A DNA stretch of 64,000 nt from Nevskia sp964451925 (GTDB lineage: Bacteria > Pseudomonadota > Gammaproteobacteria > Nevskiales > Nevskiaceae). Location: assembly GCA_964451925.1 (NCBI GenBank), contig CAYVKA010000004.1, positions 62,001 through 126,000 of the forward strand. The letters run 5' to 3'. Positions 1-9,132 of this stretch are shown here, piece by piece. Below the pieces are notes generated by a model. It saw nothing but the letters and a program-made list of their open reading frames with translations. It had not been told where the DNA came from and did no database searches. Each line of letters begins with the position of its first letter. Position 1 is the first letter of the stretch. Made by a program: the position numbers and the translations under genes.

Positions 1-726
1 CGCGCCACGCCGCCCGCCACTGCCGGCAGCGTGGTCATCGCCTCGAATATCGGCCAGATCGGCAGCCCAGCCGGCAAGGACGAACTGCAGGCCGTCGCTG
101 GCGGCAAGACCGCCTCGGTGATGCTGCCCGGCGGCACCGCCCTCAAAGTCGACCTGCCCCTGCTCGACGTGGTCGGCGAGACCATCGGAGCGCTGACTGT
201 GGAATGGGCATTTCACCCGGGCAGCGACGTGGCGGCACTCACGCACAAAACCGAGCAGTTCCGCGACGGACTTTCCCGGCGCATTCTCAATGCCGCGAAC
301 CTGTTCGACCCGTTCCCGTTCGTGCCGGCCGCCACCACGCGGACCAGGGCGCAGAAGCTGGTCGACGAAATGCAGGCCACCCATCCCGAGGTCGAAGTGC
401 TGGCGTTGCGCGGCCGCATCGGCGCGTCCGGGGAACTGGTCCTGCTCGGCTCAACTTTCGGACGCCACGGCAAGGCGGCGGATCAGGACGACCTCAAAGT
501 ACTGGCCGCCACGGCACCGGCGACCGGCGTGTATTCCAACGGCAAGCGCTTCGGCATCGACCTGCCCCTGCACGATGGCCAGGGCCTTGCGGTGGGGACC
601 ATGAACGTCGGCTACGCCTATCAAGCCGGTACGGATACCGGAGCCCTGGTGGCACAGTCCCTGAAGCTGCGGGAGGAGATCCAGCGCCGCCTTGATGCCG
701 GTCCCCTGGACGCACTGGACCCGTAA
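1..726 (+). CDS. 3' part of unrecognised protein with two repeated sensor-like domains
   Basis: The reading frame is open from the first base of the window to the TAA at 724-726, so the start lies upstream. The visible ~240 residues contain two copies of a ~100-residue unit. Each has a hydrophobic strand, an 'IDLPL/VDLPL' core, a 'G..(I/V)G.(L/M).V' strand and a C-terminal helix ending in '(E/S)RRI/L' (about window codons 10-95 and 140-235). The pattern resembles small extracellular cache/PAS-like sensor folds, but I do not recognise the family. It is convergent with the dctA-like gene. Function is unknown. Confidence 0.6.
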   Translation, partial: RATPPATAGSVVIASNIGQIGSPAGKDELQAVAGGKTASVMLPGGTALKVDLPLLDVVGETIGALTVEWAFHPGSDVAALTHKTEQFRDGLSRRILNAANLFDPFPFVPAATTRTRAQKLVDEMQATHPEVEVLALRGRIGASGELVLLGSTFGRHGKAADQDDLKVLAATAPATGVYSNGKRFGIDLPLHDGQGLAVGTMNVGYAYQAGTDTGALVAQSLKLREEIQRRLDAGPLDALDP

Positions 727-844
727 CCCGCTCCGGGCTTTCATGGGGTGCGACGGCGCCCGCCGCCCTCTGCGCAGTCCCGCCCTGACACCCCGCCGGC
801 GCGGTGTTTGGTGCAGCGCGGCGAGGATGCCCGGCGGGCCTGGC

Positions 845-2158
845 TTACCGCGTAGCCGACTGCTGTAGGTTCGGGGCTTCCGCCTCGGCCTCGGACGCCG
901 CATCCGACCCGCCGGCGAGCTGGCTGCGCAGCTGCGCCAGGTCCAGTTCATTTTCCCAGCGCGCGACGACGATGGTGGCGACGCCATTGCCGATCATGTT
1001 GGTCAAGGCGCGGGCCTCGCTCATGAAACGGTCGATGCCGAGGATCAAGGCCAGGCCGGCGACCGGCACCGAGGGCACCACTGCCAGGGTGGCGGCCAGG
1101 GTGATGAAGCCGGCGCCGGTGACGCCGGAAGCGCCCTTGGAGGTGAGCATGGCCACGCCGAGCAGCGTCAGCTCCTGGGTCAGGCTCAGTTCGACGTTGA
1201 GTGCCTGGGCGACGAACAGCGCCGCCATGGTCAGGTAGATGTTGGTGCCGTCGAGATTGAAGGAATAGCCGCTGGGCACCACCAGGCCGACCACCGACCT
1301 GGAACAGCCCAGGCGCTCCAGCTTCTGCATCAGCGGCACCAGCGCCGATTCCGACGACGAGGTGCCCAGCACCAGCAGCAGCTCCTCGCGCAGGTAGCGC
1401 ACGAAGCGCAGGATGCTGAAGCCGGTGAGCCGTGCCACCGCGCCGAGCACCAGCAGCACGAACAGCACGCAGGCCAGGTAGAAGCAGCCCATCAGCTTGA
1501 GCAGGGGGCCGAGGCTGTCGATGCCGTACTTGCCGATGGTGAAAGCCATGGCGCCGCCGGCGCCGATCGGCGCCAGCTTCATCACCAGGCCCACCATGCC
1601 GAAGAAGGCCTTGGAGGCGGACTCGAACAGTTCCAGCACCGGCGCGCCGGCCCTGCCCAGGCGCGACAAGGCGATGCCGAACAGTACCGCCACCAGCAGC
1701 ACCTGGAGCAGGTCGCCGCCGCCGGCGAAGGCGTCGCTGAAGGTCTTGGGAATGATATGGAGCAGGAACTCCACCGTGGTCTGGCTCTGCGCCTGCCTGG
1801 CGTAGCTGGCCACCGCGCCGGCGTCGAGCGTAGCGGGATTAACGTTGAAGCCGGCGCCGGGCTTGAGCACATTGACCACCAGCAGGCCGATGGCCAGGGC
1901 GAAGGTGGAGACCACCTCGAAATACAGCAGGCTCTTGGCACCGACCCGCCCGACTTTCTTCACGTCGGCCGCGCCGGCGATGCCGAGCACCACGGTGAGG
2001 AAGATCACCGGCCCGATCAGCATCTTGATCAGGGCGATGAAGGCATCGCCGGCCGGCTTCAGGGCCACGCCGGTCTGCGGCGCGAAATGGCCGATGGCGC
2101 CGCCGATGACAATCGCCAGGATGACCCACAGGTACAGCTGCTTCACGACTTTACGCAT
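845..2158 (-). CDS. dctA: C4-dicarboxylate:cation symporter, DctA-like
   Basis: This 437-aa protein belongs to the DAACS (glutamate/dicarboxylate:cation symporter) family and has the normal DctA length. It starts MRKVVKQLYLWV and has about eight membrane segments. The family motifs are present: a serine-rich re-entrant loop (GTSSSESAL), the 'GYSFNLDGTNIY' segment and 'TSKGASGVTGAGF'. DctA imports succinate, fumarate, malate and related acids across the inner membrane. It is the last gene of the TonB-receptor operon, 12 bp after a PstS-like gene. That placement suggests the operon handles a carboxylate or carboxylate-complexed ligand, which is inference. Confidence 0.92.
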   Translation of the reverse strand: MRKVVKQLYLWVILAIVIGGAIGHFAPQTGVALKPAGDAFIALIKMLIGPVIFLTVVLGIAGAADVKKVGRVGAKSLLYFEVVSTFALAIGLLVVNVLKPGAGFNVNPATLDAGAVASYARQAQSQTTVEFLLHIIPKTFSDAFAGGGDLLQVLLVAVLFGIALSRLGRAGAPVLELFESASKAFFGMVGLVMKLAPIGAGGAMAFTIGKYGIDSLGPLLKLMGCFYLACVLFVLLVLGAVARLTGFSILRFVRYLREELLLVLGTSSSESALVPLMQKLERLGCSRSVVGLVVPSGYSFNLDGTNIYLTMAALFVAQALNVELSLTQELTLLGVAMLTSKGASGVTGAGFITLAATLAVVPSVPVAGLALILGIDRFMSEARALTNMIGNGVATIVVARWENELDLAQLRSQLAGGSDAASEAEAEAPNLQQSATR

Positions 2159-2170
2159 GCTTGCTCGCGC

Positions 2171-3391
2171 TCACCGGGCGGCTTCGTCGAGCTTCTTCAG
2201 CTGGGCATTGGCGACTTCAGCGGTCAGCGGCAGATACTTGCCGTCGCGCATGACCTCGGCCTGCCCCTGCCGGCTCAGCACAAAGCGCAGGAATTCCAGC
2301 ACCTTGGGATCCATCGGCTTGCCCGGCTCGCGGTCGGCATAGGCATAGATGCGGTCGTAGAGCGGATACGAACGATCATGCAGCGTGTCGATGGTGTACG
2401 GCACGAAGGGACCGCTGTCGCTGGCGGCGACGGTCAGCAGCTTCAGATCGGGGTCGGAAGGCTGGCCGCCGAGATTGCTGGTCGGCGCCGCGACGTAAGC
2501 GATGCCGTAGGGGTCCTTGGCCAGATCCTCGCTGAGGCCGCGCTCGAGCTTGCCGGCCTTGGAGACAAAGTTGGCGTAGACGCGCAGGCGCTCGTTCCAC
2601 TTGTCGCTGCCTTTCAGCAGCAGGTCGGATATTTCCACAGCCTGGTGATAACGCAGGTTGAGGCCGTAGACGTTGATCGGCTTGTCGGCCCAATCGCCGG
2701 TCAGGCCAAGTTGCCCCCAGGTGCGGATGTTGTCCTCAGGGCCGCGCGCGTATTGCGGGCGCCAGCTGGTACCCTCCCAACCGCCGCTGCGCTCGGCGCC
2801 GAAGATGCCATCGAGCTGCTTCATGGTCAGCTTGGCCAGCGGATTGGCCTTGTTGACGACGATGCCGTAGCCGGGCTGCCAGCCGGGCACGTCGTAGGAG
2901 CCGGTGGCGATGTCGACCTCCAGCGGGTCACGGTCGGTATAGCGCTGGAACATCTCCAGCTCGGAGAAGGTGATCTTGCGGCCGATGCCGATGTCGCTCA
3001 CGCCGAACACCAGGGACGGCACCGCCGCCAGCGTGGTCTTCATATGGAAGTCCAGCCTGGCGTCGGGATGGTATTTGCGGAACGCCGCTTCCCAGTATGC
3101 GCCGAGGTAGCCGTCGGTGATGTAGTTGCTGCCCCACATGCGGATGGTGCCGCTCACTTTCTGCTTCGGCTGGTAGTCGGGCAGACCGCCGAGATCCCAT
3201 TGCTTGGTATAGGCGATCTTGCGGCCGCGCGCCGTCATCATGCGGGCCCGGGCCGCCTGCATGTCCAGGCCCTCGGTGGATTCGTGCGCGGCAGGCGCCG
3301 CCGCGTCCTGGGCCAGGGCGGGCAAGGTGCCGCAAAATGCCGCGCAGGCCGCGACCGCCGCGATGGCGAGTTTTCCGATCATGGTTTTCAC
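2171..3391 (-). CDS. PstS-like periplasmic substrate-binding protein (paralog A)
   Basis: This 406-aa protein has a clear Sec signal peptide ending near 'PALAQ' and a PBP-like-2 fold of the PstS/SphX superfamily. Shared blocks with its neighbours are an N-terminal 'IRMWGS' strand, 'DIGIG', 'ATGSYD', 'IVVNKANPLAKLTMKQLDGIFG', 'RTWGQLGL', 'GSDKWN', 'SYPLYDRIYAY' and 'FLRFVLSRQGQ'. The SGT phosphate-anchoring element of true PstS is replaced by 'GLNLRY', so the ligand is probably not free phosphate. No ABC permease or ATPase is nearby. It sits 30 bp after paralog B and 12 bp before dctA. Confidence 0.85.
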   Translation of the reverse strand: MKTMIGKLAIAAVAACAAFCGTLPALAQDAAAPAAHESTEGLDMQAARARMMTARGRKIAYTKQWDLGGLPDYQPKQKVSGTIRMWGSNYITDGYLGAYWEAAFRKYHPDARLDFHMKTTLAAVPSLVFGVSDIGIGRKITFSELEMFQRYTDRDPLEVDIATGSYDVPGWQPGYGIVVNKANPLAKLTMKQLDGIFGAERSGGWEGTSWRPQYARGPEDNIRTWGQLGLTGDWADKPINVYGLNLRYHQAVEISDLLLKGSDKWNERLRVYANFVSKAGKLERGLSEDLAKDPYGIAYVAAPTSNLGGQPSDPDLKLLTVAASDSGPFVPYTIDTLHDRSYPLYDRIYAYADREPGKPMDPKVLEFLRFVLSRQGQAEVMRDGKYLPLTAEVANAQLKKLDEAAR

Positions 3392-3421
3392 CTGTGGTCT
3401 GTTGGTATCAGTTGGTGGCGT

Positions 3422-4657
3422 CTACTTGAGCTTCTCGAGTTCCCGCCGGGCGATATCGGCGGTCAACGGCAGGTACTTGCCGTCCTGCTCGACCAATTCC
3501 TGGCCCTGCCGGCTGAGCACGAAGCGGATGAACTCGCGCACCTTCGGGTCGGCCTTCTCGCCCGGCTTGACGTCGATCCAGAAGGACTGGTCGCCCCACA
3601 GCGGATAGCTGCGGTTCTGCAGCGTATCGATGGTGTAGTCCACCGGCGGGCTGTTGTCGTCCCTGGACACGGCCAGCAGCTTCACGCCCTTGGGGAAGCC
3701 CTGGTGGAAGCGGATGTAGCCGATGGCATTGGGATCGGCGGCGACCTGGTCGAAGATCTGGTTGGCTTCGAGGTAGGTCGTGCCATCCGCACGGTGGTAG
3801 TTGGCATAGGTGTGGAGGTCGCCGTTCCACTTGTCGCTGCCCTGCAGCACCTTGTTGGAGAACTCGACCGCCGTGGCGTAGCGCACGCTGTAGCCGTGCG
3901 CATGGATCGGCTTGTCGGCCCAGTCGCCGCCAAGGCCTAGTTGCCCCCAGGTGCGGATGTCCTGATCGGCACCGCGGCGCATCTCCGGGTGCCACTCGGT
4001 GCCGACCCAGCCACCGTCGCGCAGCGATCCGAACACGCCGTCGAGCTGCTTCATCGAGATATGGGTCAGCGGGTTGCTGGCATTGACGATGATCACCAGA
4101 TTGTTCTGCCATCCGACATAGTCGTAGGAGCCGGTGAACACGGAAATCCCGGTTGGCGCATAGCCCTTAAGGCGCAGGTTCGACAGATCGTCGTAGAAGC
4201 CCGGCTCGTGGTTGATGCCGATGTCGGCCAGGTCGAAGTACAGGCGCGGAATGGCGATGGCCGCCGTCGGCAGGTAGTAGTCGATCTTGATGCCGGGCTG
4301 GACTTTCTCGAACGCCTCTTTCCATAGGCTGCCCAGGGGCGAATCGCCGACGTAGTTGTTGCCGGCGACGCGCAGGACCCCGGTCGGCTTTTCCTGCGGC
4401 ACGTAGTCCGGCAGACCGCTCAGGTCGAACTTCCTGGTATAGGCCTGCTGGTTGGCGCGCGACGCCATGCGCGCCTTGCGTTCCGCCGCCGAGCCGACCG
4501 GCAGCTTCCGGGACTCGGCATTGGGTTGGGATTGCGCCGCGCACTCGGCATCACAGCCGGGCGGCGCCTTATCCTGCGCCGCCGCGCCCAGCGCGCCGGA
4601 CAACAGCGCGGCCAGCGTTGCACACACAACACCGCGCCGGATGTATTTTTGAATCAT
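3422..4657 (-). CDS. PstS-like periplasmic substrate-binding protein (paralog B)
   Basis: This 411-aa exported protein has a signal peptide ending near 'LGAAAQ' followed by a short cysteine-containing linker (PGCDAECAAQ). It has the same fold blocks as its paralogs: 'LRVAGNN', 'DIGIN', 'FTGSYD', 'IIVNASNPLTHISMKQLDGVFG', 'RTWGQLGLGG', 'GSDKWN' and 'FIRFVLSRQGQ'. The PstS SGT element is again missing and reads 'GYSVRY'. The ATG at 4655-4657 overlaps the TGA of paralog C by 4 bp, so the two are probably translationally coupled. A and B are the most alike of the five by eye. Confidence 0.85.
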   Translation of the reverse strand: MIQKYIRRGVVCATLAALLSGALGAAAQDKAPPGCDAECAAQSQPNAESRKLPVGSAAERKARMASRANQQAYTRKFDLSGLPDYVPQEKPTGVLRVAGNNYVGDSPLGSLWKEAFEKVQPGIKIDYYLPTAAIAIPRLYFDLADIGINHEPGFYDDLSNLRLKGYAPTGISVFTGSYDYVGWQNNLVIIVNASNPLTHISMKQLDGVFGSLRDGGWVGTEWHPEMRRGADQDIRTWGQLGLGGDWADKPIHAHGYSVRYATAVEFSNKVLQGSDKWNGDLHTYANYHRADGTTYLEANQIFDQVAADPNAIGYIRFHQGFPKGVKLLAVSRDDNSPPVDYTIDTLQNRSYPLWGDQSFWIDVKPGEKADPKVREFIRFVLSRQGQELVEQDGKYLPLTADIARRELEKLK

Positions 4658-5703
4658 CGTTTGTCCTCCAGTTTTTCGAGTTCCGCCGAGGCCAGCGGCG
4701 CCAGCATCGGCAGGTAGCCGCCGCCGTCGCGGACCACCGCTTCCTGGCCTTCACGGCTGAGCACGTAGCGCAGGAATTCCCGCAGCTTGGGATCAACCGG
4801 CTGGCCGGGGGCGCGGTTCAAATACATGCTGATCTTGCGGGTCAGCGGGTAGCTGTGGTCGAGCACGCTGTCGCGCGTGGGCTCGACGTAAGGGCCTTCC
4901 GCGCGAACCGACAGCGCCACCGGCCTGACCCCGGGGTTGTGATAGAGCAGGCCGGCGTAGCCGATGCCCTGGGGGTCCCCGGCCAGCGCGTCGAGCAGCT
5001 TCTGGCCGCCGTCGGGACCACCGGCCTGGTCGGCGAATTCGCGCATTTCCGGATTCCACAGGCGGCTGGAATCGAACACTGCGTCCTCGATATATTCGGC
5101 GAAGCCCCTGGATATCGACAGCCCATAGGAGTGGATCGGCTTGTCCTTCCAGGCGCCGCCCAGGCCGAGGTCGCCCCAGGTGCGCGCCGCAGTCCCGCTC
5201 CTGCGGTGACCGGCGCTGAACACGGCATCGAGCTGGGCCAGCGTCAGCTGGCGGATCGGATTGTCCTTGTGGACGAAGATGACGATGGCATAGCCGTGGT
5301 TGCGCACATCGAAGCTGCCGGTCACCACGTCCACGCCGGTCGGCGGATAGTGATAGACCTCCTCGAAGGCAGCCACCTCGTTGGGCCAGATTTCCCGGCC
5401 CATCAGGGCCAGGTCGCCGACTCCGGTATAGAGCGCGCCGATCGCCGCGGCCGTGCCGGTGAGCCGTGTCTCGAACTGCACTTCGGGATAGTACTTGCGG
5501 AAGCCGGCTTCCCAGCTGCGCGTCAGCGTCTCGATGAAATCCTGGCGGCCGCCGTACGCGCCATGACCCCAGATGCGTATGGTGCCGGACAGGTGCTGCG
5601 GCTGCGCCACGTAGGGCGGCGGCAGTTCCGCCGTGTCGGCGCGCGCCGCGGCAGCCAGGGACAGAAGCGCGCCGGCAACGACGCGGCAGAGGGAACGCAT
5701 CAT
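4654..5703 (-). CDS. PstS-like periplasmic substrate-binding protein (paralog C)
   Basis: The start is placed at 5703 (MMRSLCRVV...), which gives a signal peptide ending near 'AAARA' and a 13-bp gap after paralog D. Longer upstream frames would run into D. The 349-aa protein keeps 'TIRIWGHG', 'VTGSFD', 'VHKDNPIRQLTLAQLDAVF', 'RTWGDLGLGG', 'SYPLTRKISMYLNRAPGQP' and 'FLRYVLSREGQ'. The region matching the PstS phosphate loop reads 'GLSISRG'. It is exported and soluble, with no transporter partner in sight. Ligand is unknown. Confidence 0.83.
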   Translation of the reverse strand: MMRSLCRVVAGALLSLAAAARADTAELPPPYVAQPQHLSGTIRIWGHGAYGGRQDFIETLTRSWEAGFRKYYPEVQFETRLTGTAAAIGALYTGVGDLALMGREIWPNEVAAFEEVYHYPPTGVDVVTGSFDVRNHGYAIVIFVHKDNPIRQLTLAQLDAVFSAGHRRSGTAARTWGDLGLGGAWKDKPIHSYGLSISRGFAEYIEDAVFDSSRLWNPEMREFADQAGGPDGGQKLLDALAGDPQGIGYAGLLYHNPGVRPVALSVRAEGPYVEPTRDSVLDHSYPLTRKISMYLNRAPGQPVDPKLREFLRYVLSREGQEAVVRDGGGYLPMLAPLASAELEKLEDKR

Positions 5704-5716
5704 CGGCCGGCTCCGT

Positions 5717-6739
5717 TCATCGCAGGCGTGACAGCTGTTGCCCGGCGCTGGCGGCGCTGAGCGGGATGTAGCTGCCGGCGCGGGCCACCGCCGCCTGCCC
5801 CTCCGCGCTGAGCACATAGCGCAGGAATTCATATACCGCGGGCTCGATCGGCTTGCCGGGCGCGCGGTTCAACACCAGGGTGATGACGCGGCTCAGCGGA
5901 TAACTGCGGTCGACGACGGCGGCGGTGGTCGGCGTCGTGAAAGGGCCTGCGTCGGAAACCCCCAGCGCCACGGCCTTCACATTCGCATCATCCGCGATGC
6001 CGGCCGGGCCGAAAGCGATTCCAGCGGAATCGGCGTTGAGATCCCGCACGGCCTGGCTGCCATCACCGGGTGTCTCCTGGTAGGCCGGATTCCACTTGTA
6101 ACTGTCCTGCAGCACCGCCGTGCGGACGAACAGCGCCTGGATGCTGTCCACCGGCGGACCGTGCAGGTGGATCGCCTGATCCTTCCACGCCCCTGACAGG
6201 CCGAGATCGCCCCAGCTGCGCAGATTGCTGCCGCCACGCCTGTGCTCGGCGCCGAGAATTCCATCCAGCTGCGCCAGGCTCAGCTGTTGCAGCGGATTGC
6301 CGCGATGTACGTATACCGCCAGGGTGGTGCTCGGCCGGCCGGGCTTCAGGCCAGCGTTGGCGACCTCCACGCTGAACGGCTTGTGCAGGTACACCCAGGT
6401 GAACGCCATGTCCTCGACCGGCTCGCGCATCTCACGCGCCAGGAGCGCCAGGTCCGCCACGCCGTTGTAGACCCCGGCCATGGTCGACTCCGGGCCATGC
6501 AAGGTGGCCAACACGCGCGCCTGGGGCTGGGACCTGCGGAATCCCTCGGCCCAACCCTGCAGCAACGCAGCGTCTTCCGGGCTGGCCCAGATGCGGATGT
6601 CGCCGCCGACCATCTGCTCCGGCTGATAGTCCGGCAGCGTCGCCGCCGCAGACGGGGGCTGCGTGTCCGCCGCAGGGAGCGCGGCCGAAATGGCGCCGCA
6701 CACCAGCGCCAGCACAAGCTGACTTGCGATTCTGTTCAT
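5717..6739 (-). CDS. PstS-like periplasmic substrate-binding protein (paralog D)
   Basis: The chosen start MNRIASQLVL at 6739 gives a signal peptide ending near 'LPAAD' and overlaps the PepSY stop by 4 bp (ATGA). The 340-aa protein is the shortest and most diverged of the set. It retains 'DIRIWAS', 'VYVHRGNPLQQLSLAQLDGILG', 'RSWGDLGLSG', 'SYPLSRVITLVLNRAPGKP' and 'FLRYVLSAEGQ'. The block equivalent to the phosphate loop is 'GPPVDS'. Its coupling to the PepSY gene suggests the two products are made together. Role is inferred only. Confidence 0.82.
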   Translation of the reverse strand: MNRIASQLVLALVCGAISAALPAADTQPPSAAATLPDYQPEQMVGGDIRIWASPEDAALLQGWAEGFRRSQPQARVLATLHGPESTMAGVYNGVADLALLAREMREPVEDMAFTWVYLHKPFSVEVANAGLKPGRPSTTLAVYVHRGNPLQQLSLAQLDGILGAEHRRGGSNLRSWGDLGLSGAWKDQAIHLHGPPVDSIQALFVRTAVLQDSYKWNPAYQETPGDGSQAVRDLNADSAGIAFGPAGIADDANVKAVALGVSDAGPFTTPTTAAVVDRSYPLSRVITLVLNRAPGKPIEPAVYEFLRYVLSAEGQAAVARAGSYIPLSAASAGQQLSRLR

Positions 6740-7860
6740 GGGTGTTTCGAGCCCGAAACGTTTCCTGTGCGAAGCGCCGGCCGCCGTCGTCGTTTCCACC
6801 AGATCAGCGGCCCGGACACGGCCAATCCCGGCAGCAGCAGCGCGGTCAGGCAGGCCAGCAGCCGGGTCGGCCAGCCGAGCAACTCGCCGGTATGGATTTC
6901 ACGGTTCCACTGGCGGAAATAGCGCGTGGTCACCGCCGCCGACCGCGAGGTCCGGCACCACAGCACCTTGCCGCTGTACGGGTCGATCAGCAGATTGGTC
7001 CGGCCCAGTGGCGTTTGGTCTTCCGGATACTTCATCCACACCTTGTACGCACCGCCCGGGGCGGGCAGCGAAATCCGGGTGGTGCGGGCCCCGGGAACCT
7101 CGCGGCGCGCCTGCGCATCCGCCTGGTCGAGACTCACCGCTATCGCCCCCGCCGGCGCCACTGCGCCCTTCAGCACCGGCTCCTCGTCCACGATCCGCAA
7201 GGCGCGGTTGGCTGCCGGCAGCAGCCAGTTCCCCTGCCAGTACACAACGAAGCCGGTGGCGCCAAAGACCAGCAGGGACAGCGAGCAGAAGATCCCCAGG
7301 GCGTGGTGCAGGGTGAAATTGAGCCTCTGCGACGATCCCGTCCAGTCGACACGGACCAGCTTGCGCGGCCACCACAGCACCAGTCCGCTCGCACCCAGCA
7401 GAACCAGCAGCGTCGAGACCAGCATCACCGCCGCCTCGCCGCCATCACCGAGCAGCAGGTTGGTGTGGAACTCGTGCACCGAGGCGGCGAAACCGGACCC
7501 CTGCCTCATGCCCAGGATTCTTCCCGAATACTGGTCGATATAGACCGTGGCGGCAGGGCCGTCCTTGCCCGCCATTACCTGCGCTGCATAGGAAAGTTCC
7601 GGCGCGGGCGAATACGGCGACAGATCGAGGGACTGGACCTCGTATTCCGGAAACGCCGCGCGCACCTCCTGCAGCAGAACCTGCAGCGGAACGCGCGAAG
7701 GGCCGGGGCTGACCTGGCTCAAACCCGGATTGAGCCAGCGGTCGATCGGGTACTCGAACTCCAGGAAGGCGCCGGTCGCGCCGATCACCAGCAGGAACGG
7801 AGCCGCCGCCAGGCCGGCGTACAGGTGTACTTGCCGTGCAATGGAACGCAGGGGTGTCAT
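6736..7860 (-). CDS. PepSY-domain inner-membrane protein (PiuB-like)
   Basis: This 374-aa protein has the layout of PepSY-associated TM proteins. A membrane helix follows an 'RQVHLYAGL' start (residues ~10-35), then comes a periplasmic PepSY-like segment with 'VYIDQYSGRIL', a second helix near 'VSTLLVLLGASGLVLWW', a 'HHALGIF' helix, another 'LLIDPYSGKVLW' PepSY unit and a final helix before 'WWKRRRRP'. The histidines in 'HLYAG', 'HEFHTNL', 'HHALG' and 'REIHTGELLG' are typical of the family. Such proteins usually accompany siderophore receptors and are linked to ferric-siderophore reduction. Here it sits among PstS-like genes behind a TonB receptor. Confidence 0.85.
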   Translation of the reverse strand: MTPLRSIARQVHLYAGLAAAPFLLVIGATGAFLEFEYPIDRWLNPGLSQVSPGPSRVPLQVLLQEVRAAFPEYEVQSLDLSPYSPAPELSYAAQVMAGKDGPAATVYIDQYSGRILGMRQGSGFAASVHEFHTNLLLGDGGEAAVMLVSTLLVLLGASGLVLWWPRKLVRVDWTGSSQRLNFTLHHALGIFCSLSLLVFGATGFVVYWQGNWLLPAANRALRIVDEEPVLKGAVAPAGAIAVSLDQADAQARREVPGARTTRISLPAPGGAYKVWMKYPEDQTPLGRTNLLIDPYSGKVLWCRTSRSAAVTTRYFRQWNREIHTGELLGWPTRLLACLTALLLPGLAVSGPLIWWKRRRRPALRTGNVSGSKHP

Positions 7861-7903
7861 TGTTGCGGCTTCCCGGCCTGACGGCTGGCGGCAATGGCTG
7901 GCG

Positions 7904-9064
7904 CTACTCGATCTTCGCCAGCTGCTCGCGGATCACGCTTTCCGGCAGCGGCGAGTAGATCCCGCTCTTGGCGATGATTTCCTGCCCTTCACGGCTGAGG
8001 ACGAAGCGCAGGAACTCGCGCACCTTGGGATCCAGGGCGCGGCCCGGCGCGCGATTAACGTAGACGAACGCATCGCGGGTCAACGGGTAGCTGCGGTTGG
8101 CAACGGTGTCGGCGGTCAGCGCGACGGCCGGACCATCATCGGTGCTGGACAGCGGCAGCACCTTGACGTTGGCATAGGCGGCACACTTGGACCCGTCCGG
8201 ATTCACGCAGGAGCCGTCGACGTGCATCATGGCGCCGAAGCCGATGGCGTACTTGTCCTTGCTGATGGCTTCGAGCATGCGGTCGCTCTGCACCGCGCGG
8301 CCGTCGGCATCGTCGGTGGCCTCCTTGGTCTCGACATACTCCATGAAATTCGGATTCCACTTGGTCGACCAGTGCATCACCTTGCGCTCGAAGTTGATGG
8401 CGAATCCCGGAGCGACATAGCCGTGGGTATGAATCTCCTTGCCGGCCCACTCCCCTTTCACGCCGAGCTGACCCCAGGTGCGGATATTGGTGTCAGCGGC
8501 ACGAGCATATTTGGCGGTGAACAACAGGTTGTGGGTGGCATCGGCGCCGATCTCCCAGCCACCGGACCGCTCCGAGCCGAAGATGCGGTCGAGCTGCTGC
8601 ACGCTCAGCTTGGCGATGGGATTGTCCTTGTTGACGATGATCGCCATTGGCCACAGCGTGCCGCGCTTTTCGTAGCCGCCGGTGGCGACGGCGATCTCCG
8701 TCGGCACATAGCGGAAGGTGTTGTAGAACGGCATCATGTCGGTGATCTTGGCGTCGTCACCCATCGTCGCCACGTCCGATGCGCCGGCGTACATCATGCC
8801 GAGGGCGCCTTCGCTGCTGGTCATGAAATTGGTGGAGACCATCGCGTCGGGGTGGAATTTCTTGAAGCCCTCGACCAGCAGGTCGACATTGCCCTTCAAT
8901 TCGCTTCCGGCGATGCGCAGGCCTCCCGCCACCTTAAACTCCGGCTGGTAGGGCGGAATCTGCTTCAGATCCGGCTGCTGCGCCTGGGAGCCTGCGGCGA
9001 GCAGCATGGCGGCAGCGGCGATACAGCGATAGCCGGTGCGGCGCAACATTTGTCCTGCGGTCAT
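7904..9064 (-). CDS. PstS-like periplasmic substrate-binding protein (paralog E)
   Basis: This 386-aa protein has a signal peptide ending near 'AAGSQAQ'. It is the first binding protein after the TonB receptor, 68 bp downstream of it. Blocks include 'GLRIAGSELKG', 'DVATMGDDAKITDM', 'VATGGYEKRG', 'AIIVNKDNPIAKLSVQQLDRIFGSERSGGW', 'RTWGQLGV', 'STKWNPNF' and 'FLRFVLSREGQEII'. The loop matching the PstS phosphate-binding SGT reads 'GYVAPG'. It carries an extra cysteine pair around 'GSCVNPDGSKC' absent from the others. It may be the ancestral copy of the array, but that is a guess from position. Confidence 0.85.
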   Translation of the reverse strand: MTAGQMLRRTGYRCIAAAAMLLAAGSQAQQPDLKQIPPYQPEFKVAGGLRIAGSELKGNVDLLVEGFKKFHPDAMVSTNFMTSSEGALGMMYAGASDVATMGDDAKITDMMPFYNTFRYVPTEIAVATGGYEKRGTLWPMAIIVNKDNPIAKLSVQQLDRIFGSERSGGWEIGADATHNLLFTAKYARAADTNIRTWGQLGVKGEWAGKEIHTHGYVAPGFAINFERKVMHWSTKWNPNFMEYVETKEATDDADGRAVQSDRMLEAISKDKYAIGFGAMMHVDGSCVNPDGSKCAAYANVKVLPLSSTDDGPAVALTADTVANRSYPLTRDAFVYVNRAPGRALDPKVREFLRFVLSREGQEIIAKSGIYSPLPESVIREQLAKIE

Positions 9065-9132
9065 ATGAATGTCCTGTTGGTTCTTGGGGGATCGGCAATC
9101 AACGAGTTGGCTGCCGGAAAGTGCCGGGAGAC

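Noticed and set aside
1757..3940. Very long open frame (727 codons) on the plus strand opposite dctA and two PstS-like genes
   Set aside because: It is antisense to genes with clear families, rich in His/Arg/Gly/Gln as expected for the complement of high-GC codons, and has no recognisable domain.
2171..9064. Phosphate (Pst) ABC transport operon
   Set aside because: No pstC, pstA, pstB or phoU genes are near, and the phosphate-binding SGT element is missing in all five binding proteins.
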